DNA from: Duganella sp. CF458
Lineage (GTDB): Bacteria > Pseudomonadota > Gammaproteobacteria > Burkholderiales > Burkholderiaceae_D
DNA: 64,000 nucleotides
Direction of reading: 5' to 3'
Assembly (NCBI RefSeq): GCF_900113115.1
Contig: NZ_FOOF01000003.1
Span: 332,826 to 396,825 of the forward strand
Below the pieces are notes generated by a model that was not told the origin of the DNA, ran no database searches, and was given only the letters and a program-made list of their open reading frames with translations. Below are positions 24,923 through 34,144 of the stretch, piece by piece (the first letter of the stretch is position 1; each line of letters begins with the position of its first letter). Both the position numbers and the translations under genes were made by a program.

Positions 24923-26935
24923 TTACCAGATGATCACGCGGTCTTTCGGCGCCAGGTACATCTTGTCGCCTTTCTTCACACCGAACGCGTCGTAGAAGCC
25001 TGGCTGGTTGCGCAGGGTGCCGTTGGCGCGGAATTCTTCGGGTGAGTGCGGGTCGGTGGTGACCTGGCGGATCAGCGCCGCTTCACGCGACTTGGCGCGC
25101 CATGCTTGCGCCCAGCCTTGGTAGAAGCGCTGCTCGCCATTAAAGCCGTCAATCACCGGCGCCGGCTTGCCGCCCAGCGACAGCTTGTAGGCCTTGAAGG
25201 CGATCGCCAGGCCGGAGTTGTCGGCGATGTTCTCGCCCAGCGTCAGCTCGCCATTGACCTTGTAGCCCTTGACCGGGCTGAAGGCGTTGTACTGCTTGAC
25301 CAGCATCTGCGTCTTGGCCTTGAAGTTGACGTGATCGCGCTTGGTCCACCAGTCGCGCAGGTTGCCGTCGCCGTCGTACTGTGCGCCCTGGTCGTCAAAG
25401 CCGTGCGAGATCTCGTGGCCGATCACGGCGCCGATCGCGCCGTAGTTGACCGCGTCGTCGGCGTTGGCGTCGAAGAACGGCGGCTGCAGGATGGCGGCCG
25501 GGAAGACGATCTCGTTCAGCTCCGGGTTGTAGTAGGCGTTGACGGTTTGCGGCGTCATGCCCCATTCGTCGCGATCGATCGGCTTGCCCAGCTTGTCCAG
25601 TTCCTTTTGCACCGCAAACTCGGTGGCGCGGGTCACATTGCCGACCAGGTCGTTGCGGTCGATGGTCAGCGCGCTGTAGTCGCGCCATTTGTTCGGGTAG
25701 CCGATTTTCGGCGTGAACTTGGCCAGCTTGGTTTGCGCTTCCGTCTTGGTCTTGGCACTCATCCAAGGGAGCTTGTCGATGCTGTCCTTGTAGGCTGCCA
25801 GCAGGTTCTTCACCAGCTCTTCCATGCGCGCCTTGTTGGCTGCCGGGAAGTGCTGCTCGACGTAGACCTTGCCGATGCTTTCGCCCAGCGCGTCCTCGGT
25901 GGCGGATACGCCGCGCTTCCAGCGTGGGCGCATTTCAGTGGCGCCGCCCAGTTGCTTGCCGTAGAACTCGAAATTGGTTTCGACGAAGGCCTTGGACAGG
26001 TATGGCGCGTTGTGGCGGATCACGTTCCAGGCCAAGTATGGCTTGAGGGTCTCGAGCGGCGTTTCGGCCAGCAGCTTGTCCAGCGCTTTCAGGTAGCTTG
26101 GCTGGCTGACGATCACGTAGTCGACTTTACCAGCAATGCCCAGGCCATGCAGGTAGGCGTTCCAGTCATAGCCCGGCATCAGTCCACCCAGCTTGGCGAC
26201 CGGTACCTTGTTGTAGGCCTTGACCGGGTCGCGCAGCTCGACTTTGCTCCAGTGCAGTTGTGCGATCTTGGTTTCGAAGGCGACGATAGCCTTGGCGTTC
26301 GCGGCGGCATTGGCGTCGCCGGCCAGCGCCAGCATTTTCTCGACGGTGGCCTGGTACTTGGCCAACGTCTCGGCCATCTTGGCGTCGTCTTTTTTCAGGT
26401 AGTAGTCGCGGTCCGGCATGCCCAGGCCGGACTGCACGAAGTCGACCACGTATTTGGTGGAATCCTTGTTGTCCTGGTGGATGCCCAGGTCGATCGGCGC
26501 CGCGAGGTTGCGGCGGTTGTGGTACGCGAACAGGGCCGGCAACTGCTTCTTGTCGCTCAGGGCAGCGATGCGGGCCAACTCGGCCTGGATCGGGGCGACG
26601 CCCAGTTGCTCCAAGCGCGCTTCGTCCATGAAGGCGGCGTAGAAGTCGCCGATGCGCTTCTTGTCGGCCGTGTCGGCGCTTTGCGCGGCGTCTTCGATGA
26701 TCTTGCGCAGTTGCGGCTGGATGTCTTCGAACAGCTTTTCGAACACGCCCCAGCTCGACATCTCGGCCGGGATTTCGGCGGTGGCGAGCCATTTACCGTT
26801 CAGGTGCTTGAAGAAGTCGTCTTGTGCGCGGACAGCAGGGTCGACGTATTGCAGTTCGATGCCGGAAATTTCGGCGGCGCCGGCAACGGTGGCCAGCAGC
26901 GCCGCGGCAGCGGCGGCGATCAGGTGTTTTTTCAT
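24923..26935 (-). CDS. M13-family zinc metallopeptidase (copy 1)
   Basis: The product is 670 residues with an N-terminal signal peptide (basic MKKH, hydrophobic Ala-rich core, AGA cleavage near 20). The M13 N-domain begins VRAQDDFFKHLNGKWL. The zinc motif HEISH lies in AVIGHEISHGFDDQGAQYDG, the third ligand Glu and partner Asp in GENIADNSGL. The substrate-binding NAYYNPELNEIVFPAA and the conserved C-terminus DRVIIW are present. It should be a periplasmic or secreted oligopeptidase of the neprilysin/PepO class. It is the last of three tandem paralogues, downstream of copy 2 with a palindrome between them. Nothing suggests that it is inactive. Confidence 0.95.
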   Translation of the reverse strand: MKKHLIAAAAAALLATVAGAAEISGIELQYVDPAVRAQDDFFKHLNGKWLATAEIPAEMSSWGVFEKLFEDIQPQLRKIIEDAAQSADTADKKRIGDFYAAFMDEARLEQLGVAPIQAELARIAALSDKKQLPALFAYHNRRNLAAPIDLGIHQDNKDSTKYVVDFVQSGLGMPDRDYYLKKDDAKMAETLAKYQATVEKMLALAGDANAAANAKAIVAFETKIAQLHWSKVELRDPVKAYNKVPVAKLGGLMPGYDWNAYLHGLGIAGKVDYVIVSQPSYLKALDKLLAETPLETLKPYLAWNVIRHNAPYLSKAFVETNFEFYGKQLGGATEMRPRWKRGVSATEDALGESIGKVYVEQHFPAANKARMEELVKNLLAAYKDSIDKLPWMSAKTKTEAQTKLAKFTPKIGYPNKWRDYSALTIDRNDLVGNVTRATEFAVQKELDKLGKPIDRDEWGMTPQTVNAYYNPELNEIVFPAAILQPPFFDANADDAVNYGAIGAVIGHEISHGFDDQGAQYDGDGNLRDWWTKRDHVNFKAKTQMLVKQYNAFSPVKGYKVNGELTLGENIADNSGLAIAFKAYKLSLGGKPAPVIDGFNGEQRFYQGWAQAWRAKSREAALIRQVTTDPHSPEEFRANGTLRNQPGFYDAFGVKKGDKMYLAPKDRVIIW

Positions 26936-26962
26936 TTCGGGGTCCTTTGGAGCCGGTAAACC

Positions 26963-26989
26963 GGTGTCAGACCCGCAGGGTCTGACACC
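26963..26989. repeat. Copy 2 of the dispersed palindrome, with compensatory arm change
   Basis: Arms GGTGTCAGACCC and GGGTCTGACACC surround the spacer GCA. Compared with copy 1 the central TCTGA has become TCAGA on the left and the matching change occurs on the right, so pairing is intact. It lies in the 61-bp gap between M13 copies 2 and 1 and is preceded by CCGGTAAACC. Confidence 0.85.
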
Positions 26990-26996
26990 TGACTTT

Positions 26997-29024
26997 TTAC
27001 CAGATGATGGCGCGGTCTTTCGGGGCCAGGTACAGCTTGTCGCCGTCCTTCAGGCCGAACGCGTCGTAGAAGCCTGGCTGGTTGCGCAGGGTGCCGTTGG
27101 TGCGGAACGGGCCCGGCGAGTGCGGGTCGGCCTTGACGCGCGAGATCAGCGCCGCGTCGCGGTACTTGGTGCGCCACACTTGGGCCCAGCCCATGTAGAA
27201 GCGCTGGTCGCCGCTGAAGCCGTCGATCACTGGAGCCTTCTTGCCCTTCAGCGACAGCTTGTAGGCTTTGTAGGCTACGGCCAGGCCGGAGTTGTCGCCG
27301 ATGTTCTCGCCCAGCGTCAGCTCGCCATTGACCTTGTAGCCTGGCAGCGCTTCGAATTCGCCGTACTGCTTGACCAGGATGCCGGTGCGCTCCTTGAAAC
27401 GCTTGCCGTCTTCCTCGGTCCACCAGTTGCGCAGGTTGCCGTCGCCATCGAACTGGGAACCCTGGTCGTCGAAGCCGTGCGAGATTTCGTGGCCGATCAC
27501 GGCGCCGATGCCGCCGTAGTTGACCGCGTCGTCCGCCTTCATGTCAAAGAACGGCGGCTGCAGGATAGCGGCCGGGAACACGATCTCGTTCATCTCCGGG
27601 TTGTAGTAAGCATTGATCTGCTGCGGTGGCATCAGCCATTCGTCGCGATCAATCGCCTTGCCCAGCTTGTTGATATTGCGTTCATGTTCGAACTGGCTCG
27701 AGCGGATCACGTTGCCCACCAGGTCGTCGCGCTTGATTTCCAGCGCGCTGTAGTCGCGCCACTTGTTCGGGTAGCCGATCTTGGTGGTGAACTTGGCCAG
27801 CTTGGCGTGGGCTTCCTTGCGGGTCGCAGGGCCCATCCACTCCAGGGTGTCGATGCTCTGGTTGAAGGCTTGCAGCAGGTTCTTCACCAGCTTTTCCATG
27901 CGGGCCTTGGCTTCCGGCGGGAAGTGCTTGGCCACGTACAGCTTGCCGACCGCTTCGCCCATCGAGCTTTCGGTCAGGGACACCGCGCGCTTCCAGCGTG
28001 GGCGCAATTCAGTGGCGCCGCTCAGGGTGGTGCCGTAGAAGGAGAAGTTCTCGTCGACGAAGGCTTTGGACAGCTCTGGCGAGAGGGTCGCCAGCAAGCG
28101 GTAGTCCATATAGGCCTTCCAGTCTTCCATCGACACGTCGGCGATCACCTTGTCCAGCGCCTGCAGGTAGGTCGGCTGGCTGACGATCACGTCTTTCACC
28201 TTGCCTTTGATATGCACGCCCTCGAACCAGGTGTCGAAGTCGAAGCCGGGCATCAGCTCTTTCAGCTTGGCGATCTCGTACTTGTTGTAGGCCCTGACAG
28301 GATCGCGCAGCTCGACCTTGGTCCACTGGATCTCGGCGATGCGCGTTTCGACGTTGACCACGGCCTTTGCGGTGGCGGCGGCGTTCTTGTCGCCGGCCAG
28401 CGCCATCATCTTGGCCACGTGGGTTTCGAACTTGGCCAGGGTATCGGCCAGCTTGGCGTCGTCTTTCTTCAGGTAGTAGTCGCGGTCAGGCATCGACAGG
28501 CCGGACTGGGACAGGTCGGCCACATAACGGGTCGAGTCCTTGTTGTCCTGGTGGATGCCGACGTCGAACGGGCTGCTCACGCCCATGCGCGAGAAGTGTG
28601 CGAACTGGGCGGCCAGTTGCTTCTTGTCGTTCAGGGCGGCGATGCGGGCGCGCTCGCCGGCCAGCGGGGTGATGCCCAGCTGCTCGGCGCGGGCTTCGTC
28701 CATCATGGCGGCGTACATATCGCCGACGCGCTTGGCATCGGCGTTGCCGCCTTTGGCGGCGGCTTCTTCGATCAGGGTGCGCAGTTGCGCCTGGACGGTG
28801 TCGGACAGTTGCACGAAGGTGCCCCAGGTGGAACGCTCGGCCGGGATTTCGGTGTTCTTCAGCCAGGTACCGTTCTGGTGCTGGTAGAAGTCATCCTGGG
28901 CACGGACAGCTTTGTCCATGTTGGCGGCTTCGATGCCGGATTTTTGTGCTGGCTTGCCGGCCGCGATGGCGGCATTGGCAGCGAAGAGGCCGATGATGAC
29001 GGCGCTCAGGATCTTGCGTTTCAA
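26997..29024 (-). CDS. M13-family zinc metallopeptidase (copy 2)
   Basis: The product is 675 residues with a signal peptide (MKRKILSAVIIGLFAANAA...) and the M13 N-domain start VRAQDDFYQHQNGTWL. The zinc ligands are in GHEISHGFDDQGSQFDG and GENIGDNSGLAVAY, with NAYYNPEMNEIVFPAA and the C-terminal DRAIIW. It is a full-length paralogue of its two neighbours, probably with a different peptide preference. A 107-bp gap with a strong hairpin separates it from copy 3 upstream, so it may have its own promoter there. Only 61 bp with the palindrome separate it from copy 1, so copies 2 and 1 may be co-transcribed. Confidence 0.95.
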   Translation of the reverse strand: MKRKILSAVIIGLFAANAAIAAGKPAQKSGIEAANMDKAVRAQDDFYQHQNGTWLKNTEIPAERSTWGTFVQLSDTVQAQLRTLIEEAAAKGGNADAKRVGDMYAAMMDEARAEQLGITPLAGERARIAALNDKKQLAAQFAHFSRMGVSSPFDVGIHQDNKDSTRYVADLSQSGLSMPDRDYYLKKDDAKLADTLAKFETHVAKMMALAGDKNAAATAKAVVNVETRIAEIQWTKVELRDPVRAYNKYEIAKLKELMPGFDFDTWFEGVHIKGKVKDVIVSQPTYLQALDKVIADVSMEDWKAYMDYRLLATLSPELSKAFVDENFSFYGTTLSGATELRPRWKRAVSLTESSMGEAVGKLYVAKHFPPEAKARMEKLVKNLLQAFNQSIDTLEWMGPATRKEAHAKLAKFTTKIGYPNKWRDYSALEIKRDDLVGNVIRSSQFEHERNINKLGKAIDRDEWLMPPQQINAYYNPEMNEIVFPAAILQPPFFDMKADDAVNYGGIGAVIGHEISHGFDDQGSQFDGDGNLRNWWTEEDGKRFKERTGILVKQYGEFEALPGYKVNGELTLGENIGDNSGLAVAYKAYKLSLKGKKAPVIDGFSGDQRFYMGWAQVWRTKYRDAALISRVKADPHSPGPFRTNGTLRNQPGFYDAFGLKDGDKLYLAPKDRAIIW

Positions 29025-29091
29025 GGTTACCCTCCTAGGTAGATGTGACGGTATCGCGCGACTCTAGCACGCCAGGATGAAACGTTAAAAG

Positions 29092-29117
29092 AAAAGCCAC
29101 GCTGTAGCGTGGCTTTT
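29092..29117. terminator. Bidirectional terminator hairpin between M13 copies 3 and 2
   Basis: The inverted repeat AAAAGCCACGCT-GT-AGCGTGGCTTTT spans 29092-29117, flanked by A and T runs. It lies just downstream of M13 copy 3 on the - strand, so it would end the receiver/peptidase transcript from 33368 to 29132. Confidence 0.88.
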
Positions 29118-29131
29118 TAGCAAAACAATGC

Positions 29132-31177
29132 TTACCAGATGATGATGCGGTCTTCCGGCTTGACGTACATCTTGTCGCCTTCTTTGACGCCGAAGGCTTC
29201 GTAGAAGGCCGGCTGGTTCACCACCGTGCCGTTGGCGCGGAAGCGGCCGGCGGAGTGCGGGTCGGTCTTGATCTGCACGATGGCCTGCTGCTCGCGCATC
29301 TTGGTGCGCCATACCTGGCCGAAGCCCATGAACACGCGCTGTTCGCCGGTCAGGCCGTCGATCACCGGCGAGGTCTTGCCGCCCAGGGAGATCTTGTACG
29401 CCTTGTAGGCAATCGCCAGGCCCGAGTTGTCGGCGATGTTCTCGCCCAGGGTCAGCTTGCCGTTGATGTTATAGCCAGGCACCGGCTCGTAAGAACCGTA
29501 CTGCTTGACCATGGCGTCCGCCTTGACCTTGAAGGCGGCACGGTCTTCGGCCGTCCACCAGTCGCGCAAGTTGCCGTCGCCGTCGTATTGCGAGCCGGAG
29601 TCGTCGAAGCCGTGCGAAATTTCGTGGCCGATCACCGCGCCGATGGCGCCGTAGTTCACCGCATCGTCAGCCTTCATGTCGAAGAACGGCGGCTGCAGGA
29701 TGGCGGCCGGGAACACGATCTCGTTGGCGGTTGGACGATAGTAGGCATTGATCGTCTGCGGGGTCATTCCCCATTCTTCCTTGTCGATCGGCTTGCCCAG
29801 CTTTGCCAGGTTGCGGTTGTAGGCGAATTCGGCGGCGCGGCCCATATTGCCGATCAGGTCGCCTTCCTTGAACTGCAGCTTGCTGTAGTCGCGCCATTTA
29901 TTCGGGTAGCCGATTTTCGGGGTGAACTTGGCCAGCTTCTCCTGCGCCTGCTTCTTGGTCTCAGGGCTCATCCAGTCGATGCTGTCGATGCTCTGCTTGT
30001 AGGCCACCAGCAGGTTCTTCACCAGTTCTTCCATGCGCGCCTTGCGCGCGGCCGGGAAGTGGCTGGCCACGTACAGCTTGCCCATGCCTTCGCCGATCGC
30101 GCCTTCCACCACGCCCACGCCGCGCTTCCAGCGCGGCTGCTGCTCGGTCACGCCGGTCAGCACGGTGCCGTAGAAGGCGAAGTTGGCCTGGTCGAAATCC
30201 TTCGACAGGTATGGCGAAGCGTCGCGCAGAAGGTGCCATTCGAAGTAGGCCTTCCAGGTTTCCAGCGGGGTGCTTTCCACCAGCTTGGCGAATTCGGTCA
30301 TGTAGCTTGGCTGCGCCACGATCACGCTGTCGGTCTTGGCGGCGATGCCGGTGGCGCCCAGGGCGGCCTGCCAGTCGTAGCCTGGCGCGCTTTCGGCCAG
30401 CTTGCTGATTTCCATCTTGTTGTAGCGCTTGACCGGATCGCGGTTCTCGACGCGGGACCACTGCACTTTCGCCAGCTCGGTTTCCAGTGCGACGATGGCC
30501 TTGGCTTTGTCGGCGCCGTCCTTGTTGCCGGCCAGGCCGAGTACTTTGGCCACGTGCAGCTCATATTTAGCCAGCGCGTCCGCCATCTTGGCATCGTCTT
30601 TCTTCAGGTAGTACTCGCGGTCAGGCAGGCCCAGGCCGGACTGGCTCATGTGGGCGGCGTACTGGGTCGAGTTGCGCGCATCCTGGCTGACGAACACGCC
30701 GTACGGCGCAGGCACGCCGGTCTTGTTGAAGTGGGCGATCAGCGATGGCATGCCCTTCTTGTCTTTCAGGCCGCGAATCCTGGACAGCTCGCCGGCCAGC
30801 GGCTTGGCGCCCAGCTTTTCCAGCTTGGCTTCGTTCATGTAGGAGGCGTACAGCGCGGCGATCTTGGCGTCGTCGCCTTTCAGGCCTTTCTTGCCCTGCA
30901 GGCCCTGGATCAGGTCACGCAGCTGGAACAGGGTGTCGTCGCGCAGCTTGGCGAACGAACCCCAGCTCGATTTATCGGCCGGGATCTCGGTGCTGCGCAG
31001 CCATTCGCCGTTCAAGTGCTGGAAGAAATCGTCCTGGGCGCGCACGCTCTTGTCGATGTAACGCGTGTCGATGCCGGAAGTCGGGGCCGACGTGTGATCG
31101 TGGCCTTCGTGGCCGCCTGCATGGGCAAATGCCGCCATCAGGCTCAGGGTGATGGTGCTCAGGATATGTCGTTTCAC
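29132..31177 (-). CDS. M13-family zinc metallopeptidase (copy 3), coupled to a TonB receptor
   Basis: The in-frame codon at 31207 is TTG; GTG at 31177, preceded by AAAGGGAC, gives a normal signal peptide (KRHILSTITLSLMAAFAHAG) and 681 residues. A His-rich stretch follows the signal peptide (GGHEGHDHTS), which may bind metal. M13 motifs are complete: VRAQDDFFQHLNGEWL, GHEISHGFDDSGSQYDG, GENIADNSGL, DRIIIW. It begins 13 bp after the stop of the TonB-dependent receptor, so both are on one transcript. This suggests digestion of peptides linked with receptor-mediated uptake, or processing of a receptor ligand. That link is inference from context. Confidence 0.94.
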   Translation of the reverse strand: MKRHILSTITLSLMAAFAHAGGHEGHDHTSAPTSGIDTRYIDKSVRAQDDFFQHLNGEWLRSTEIPADKSSWGSFAKLRDDTLFQLRDLIQGLQGKKGLKGDDAKIAALYASYMNEAKLEKLGAKPLAGELSRIRGLKDKKGMPSLIAHFNKTGVPAPYGVFVSQDARNSTQYAAHMSQSGLGLPDREYYLKKDDAKMADALAKYELHVAKVLGLAGNKDGADKAKAIVALETELAKVQWSRVENRDPVKRYNKMEISKLAESAPGYDWQAALGATGIAAKTDSVIVAQPSYMTEFAKLVESTPLETWKAYFEWHLLRDASPYLSKDFDQANFAFYGTVLTGVTEQQPRWKRGVGVVEGAIGEGMGKLYVASHFPAARKARMEELVKNLLVAYKQSIDSIDWMSPETKKQAQEKLAKFTPKIGYPNKWRDYSKLQFKEGDLIGNMGRAAEFAYNRNLAKLGKPIDKEEWGMTPQTINAYYRPTANEIVFPAAILQPPFFDMKADDAVNYGAIGAVIGHEISHGFDDSGSQYDGDGNLRDWWTAEDRAAFKVKADAMVKQYGSYEPVPGYNINGKLTLGENIADNSGLAIAYKAYKISLGGKTSPVIDGLTGEQRVFMGFGQVWRTKMREQQAIVQIKTDPHSAGRFRANGTVVNQPAFYEAFGVKEGDKMYVKPEDRIIIW

Positions 31178-31190
31178 TCTCTTTGTCCCT

Positions 31191-33368
31191 TTAGAATTTG
31201 GATTCAAGTCGAACGCTCCACTGGGTGTATGTGGGGTTCAGCGTGGCCGCCTGTGCGGCGAGCCCATTTGCGTTGACCAGGTTGTACCCGGTTGCATCAT
31301 CCGCCAGCAGGTTGTTGGCGCTGATGCGGATTTGCGTGCGGCTGTCGAAACGCCACAGCGCATACATGTCCAGCACGCGTTTGCGGCTGGTTTCCACCAC
31401 TTGCTTGTCGCTGGTCCGGGTCCGGATCACCGGCGTCCAGTTGTAGCTTGTGCCAAGCGTGAGGGGAATGTCTTTCAGGCGGTAGTCCATGCCCAGGTTG
31501 GCCGTCTGCCTGGCTTGCTGGTCGAGGCGGTTGTCCGGACCCGGAATGCCGTCGACCTTGGACCAGAAGCGGCTGTAGTTGCTGCGGAAATCGATCTGCG
31601 GCGCATTGTCCATCAGCTCGGACAGCGCAAACTTGGCTTCCAGTTCAATGCCGCTGGTGCGGGCGTGTCCGATATTGGCCGGCGAAGAAACCCAGCGCAG
31701 GCCCAACTCGGTTTGCTGCTGCGTGAGTTCGCGGCGAATCAGGTTGTCGATGTTGCGCACGAAACCGCTGACGCTGACGATGCCGCTGCGGCCCAGGTAG
31801 TGCTCGTACGCCAGGTCGAGGCCGGTGGCCAGTTCCGGTTTCAGGTTCGGGTTGCCGGTGCGGTCCGGACTGGTGGCGCTGTTCAGGCGCGACAGGGATG
31901 GCGCGGCGATCAAGTCTTGCACATTGGGCGACTTGTAGCTTTTGGTCAGGCTGGCGCGCACCTGGTCTTTTTCGTAGCCGGGGATTTTCCATACCGCGTG
32001 CAGCAGCGGGCTGAATACCTTGCTGGTGTTGCTGACGGTGCCGCTGTTGCGGTCGGACGTGGTGCGGATGCCTTCCCAACGTGCGCCGACGTAGGCCGAC
32101 CATTGCGGTGTGATGTCCCATTCATCCTGTGCGAACAGGGCGGCGCGGCGCGTGTCGGCGGCCAGGTTGTCGCCGGAATCGGCGAATTGGGCGTTGCCGT
32201 TCTTGTCCAGCGAGATGCGCACCTGCTCGCGGTGGCTGGCTTCCAGATCCCAGCCGGCCGCCAGCAAATGGCCGGCGCCGATCGGCGAGGTGTACTTGCC
32301 ACCGGTATTGAGGCTCTTGTCGCGCGTGTTGTCGGTATCGGTGAAGCGGTCGAGCAGTGTGCCTTGCGTGTCGTACTGGTAGCGTAGCGCGTCGCTGTCA
32401 CGCTTGCCAAGGCCAAAGCCGAACTTCACATCGAGCTTGCTGGCGCCCTGCAGGCGGTGCACCCAGTTGCCGAAGCCGCGCAGGAAGGTGACGTCGCCGT
32501 CATTGGTCTGCTGCGCCAGGTTGTATTCTGGCGGCTGGCTGCCCACTGGTTGCGACAGGTTGGTCTGCGCCGCGCTGTGCGACTTCTGGTGCATCAGGAA
32601 GGTCTGGAAGTTCAGCGTATCGCCGTTCTCGAACTTGTAGGACAAGCGCGGCGTCAGGTGCAGGCCCTTGTTGCTGCCGCTGCTCTCGCTGTCGAGCAAT
32701 TGTTCCTTGGCCAGGTCGCCGTCGGCTTCGATTTCCGTGTTGTGGGTGCTGCTGCTGTCGTGCTGGCGGTTGTAGTTGACCGAGGCCGACAAGGTGTAGG
32801 CCAGCGCGCCCGATTTGCCCGGTGCGGTCACCGACAGTTCGGGCGAATGGCGGCCTTGCTCGATGCGGTCGGAGGCCTTCACCTGGATATCGCGCATCTG
32901 GTAGCCGTCGCGCAGCACGATGTTGATGGTGCCGGCGATGGCGCGGGTGCTGTGTTCCGCCACCGGGCCGCGCATGACTTCAATGCGCTCGACCTGGTCG
33001 GGCGCCAGCGATTCCATCGAGAAGCCGGCCGGCGGGCGTTCGCCATTCACCAGCACCTGGGTGTAGCCGCTGCCCAGGCCACGCATGCGCACTTCGCCGC
33101 CACGGCCGGCGCGGCCGCCGAGGGTGATGCCCGGCAGGCGTTTCAGCACATCGCCGATATTGCTGTCGCCATTGCGGTCCAGTTCTTCGCGGCCGAACAC
33201 CTGCTTGCCCGCCGTGGAGTTGCGGCGCTCCGTCATATCGTCCTGGCGGCCGCCGCTGATGGTGACCTGGGGGATGACTTTGTCGGCGGGTTTGACTGGT
33301 TCCTGCTGGGCGTTGGCGCCGGAGGCCGCGCCCAGGGAGACCATGGCGAAAGGGATCAGCTTCTTCAT
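31191..33368 (-). CDS. TonB-dependent outer-membrane receptor
   Basis: ATG at 33368 gives 725 residues with a signal peptide (MKKLIPFAMVSLGAASGANA); the longer in-frame extension is out of family. A candidate TonB box is PQVTISGG at about 38-45. The plug shows VLKRLPGITLGGRAGRGGEV, SGYTQVLVNGERPPAG and DQVERIEVMRGPVAEHSTRA. A long beta-barrel ends in WSVRLESKF with terminal Phe, as outer-membrane porin-like proteins do. It should import a ligand using TonB-ExbBD energy. The coupled M13 peptidase suggests a peptide or peptide-siderophore ligand; no iron-box search was possible. A direct-repeat operator lies about 95 bp upstream of the start. Confidence 0.93.
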   Translation of the reverse strand: MKKLIPFAMVSLGAASGANAQQEPVKPADKVIPQVTISGGRQDDMTERRNSTAGKQVFGREELDRNGDSNIGDVLKRLPGITLGGRAGRGGEVRMRGLGSGYTQVLVNGERPPAGFSMESLAPDQVERIEVMRGPVAEHSTRAIAGTINIVLRDGYQMRDIQVKASDRIEQGRHSPELSVTAPGKSGALAYTLSASVNYNRQHDSSSTHNTEIEADGDLAKEQLLDSESSGSNKGLHLTPRLSYKFENGDTLNFQTFLMHQKSHSAAQTNLSQPVGSQPPEYNLAQQTNDGDVTFLRGFGNWVHRLQGASKLDVKFGFGLGKRDSDALRYQYDTQGTLLDRFTDTDNTRDKSLNTGGKYTSPIGAGHLLAAGWDLEASHREQVRISLDKNGNAQFADSGDNLAADTRRAALFAQDEWDITPQWSAYVGARWEGIRTTSDRNSGTVSNTSKVFSPLLHAVWKIPGYEKDQVRASLTKSYKSPNVQDLIAAPSLSRLNSATSPDRTGNPNLKPELATGLDLAYEHYLGRSGIVSVSGFVRNIDNLIRRELTQQQTELGLRWVSSPANIGHARTSGIELEAKFALSELMDNAPQIDFRSNYSRFWSKVDGIPGPDNRLDQQARQTANLGMDYRLKDIPLTLGTSYNWTPVIRTRTSDKQVVETSRKRVLDMYALWRFDSRTQIRISANNLLADDATGYNLVNANGLAAQAATLNPTYTQWSVRLESKF

Positions 33369-33461
33369 GAATGAACAATGTTGCGCGCGGCAGGCCGGTT
33401 GGCGCCGCGCTGGCATTGTAATCCCCGCCCCGGCGGCTGGCACAGGGCCTCCGCCAATGTT

Positions 33462-33477
33462 ACTTAAAGATACTTAC
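33462..33477 (-). promoter_or_regulatory. Direct-repeat operator candidate upstream of the TonB receptor
   Basis: On the - strand it reads GTAAGTATCTTTAAGT, a 5-bp repeat with 10-bp period (ACTTA-N5-ACTTA on the + strand). It matches 13 of 16 bases with the site at 34145-34160 upstream of the Spy-like gene. The spacing resembles OmpR/CpxR-family sites (GTAAA-N5-GTAAA). It overlaps the last codons of the Spy-like gene and lies about 95 bp before the receptor start. Confidence 0.5.
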
Positions 33478-34031
33478 ATGCCGCGCCCGCCGCCGGCACC
33501 GGGACCGCCCATCCCGCCACCCATGCCGCCGCGCCCGCCATGTCCGCCACGGTGGCTGCCTTCCTCGCCGGCCGGACGCTCGCGGCCGCCCCCGGGCCCC
33601 TCCTCCATGCGGATCAGTTGATCCACCAGGAACTTTGCCGCCGCCTGGCGCTGGCCGTCATCCAGCGCATCGTTAATGCCGAGCCACCATTCGCGCAGTT
33701 GGCGGTCCTCGGCCGCCGTGGCGGCCTGTTCAGCTTCCAGTCCCGCCTGCAGATCGCGTAATTCGACGCTCTGTGACTGCAAACCTTGCTTGGTCGCCTC
33801 CTGCAGGCGCTCGCGGCGGGACTTGCGTTCGCGCAACAACGCCTTGCTCTGCCCCTCCACCTTGGCCCACAGGGTCTGCTGGTTGGCGTTCAGGTTGAGG
33901 GACTTGCGGAATTCGGATGCCATCGGCAGCAGGTCTTCGGCGCGCATGTCCATGACCGGCACCGCAAAGGCCGGGGCGACAGCCATGGCTAACACCAGCC
34001 AGGCGGCACGGGCAGTGCGTATCAGTTTCAT
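33474..34031 (-). CDS. Spy/CpxP-like periplasmic protein with Gly-rich tail
   Basis: The product is 185 residues with a signal peptide (cleavage near AFA-VPV, about residue 23). It has a helical, charged body at 30-145 with LNLNANQQTLWAKVEGQSKA, a variant of the LTxxQ region of Spy/CpxP proteins. The ~45-residue tail is Gly/Arg/His/Met-rich (GGHGGRGGMGGGMGG) and may bind metal or be disordered. Spy-family proteins act as periplasmic chaperones or envelope-stress repressors. No CpxRA-type pair is adjacent. An operator-like repeat lies about 115 bp upstream and its twin precedes the next gene. Confidence 0.75.
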   Translation of the reverse strand: MKLIRTARAAWLVLAMAVAPAFAVPVMDMRAEDLLPMASEFRKSLNLNANQQTLWAKVEGQSKALLRERKSRRERLQEATKQGLQSQSVELRDLQAGLEAEQAATAAEDRQLREWWLGINDALDDGQRQAAAKFLVDQLIRMEEGPGGGRERPAGEEGSHRGGHGGRGGMGGGMGGPGAGGGRGM

Positions 34032-34144
34032 ATACTTGCTCCGGAAAAAAAGATGCCCGCGGGGGTGCCGCAGGCATAAACCACTTTAGGGTAGAGAGAA
34101 ATAGCGAAACCAGTGTAGGCCCGGCACCCCGGTCGCCCGGTTTT

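Noticed and set aside
24923..31276. Three long + strand open frames (637, 796 and 673 codons) opposite the M13 genes
   Set aside because: They mirror the peptidase genes exactly and give repetitive hydrophobic/His-rich text; the - strand products have full catalytic motifs.
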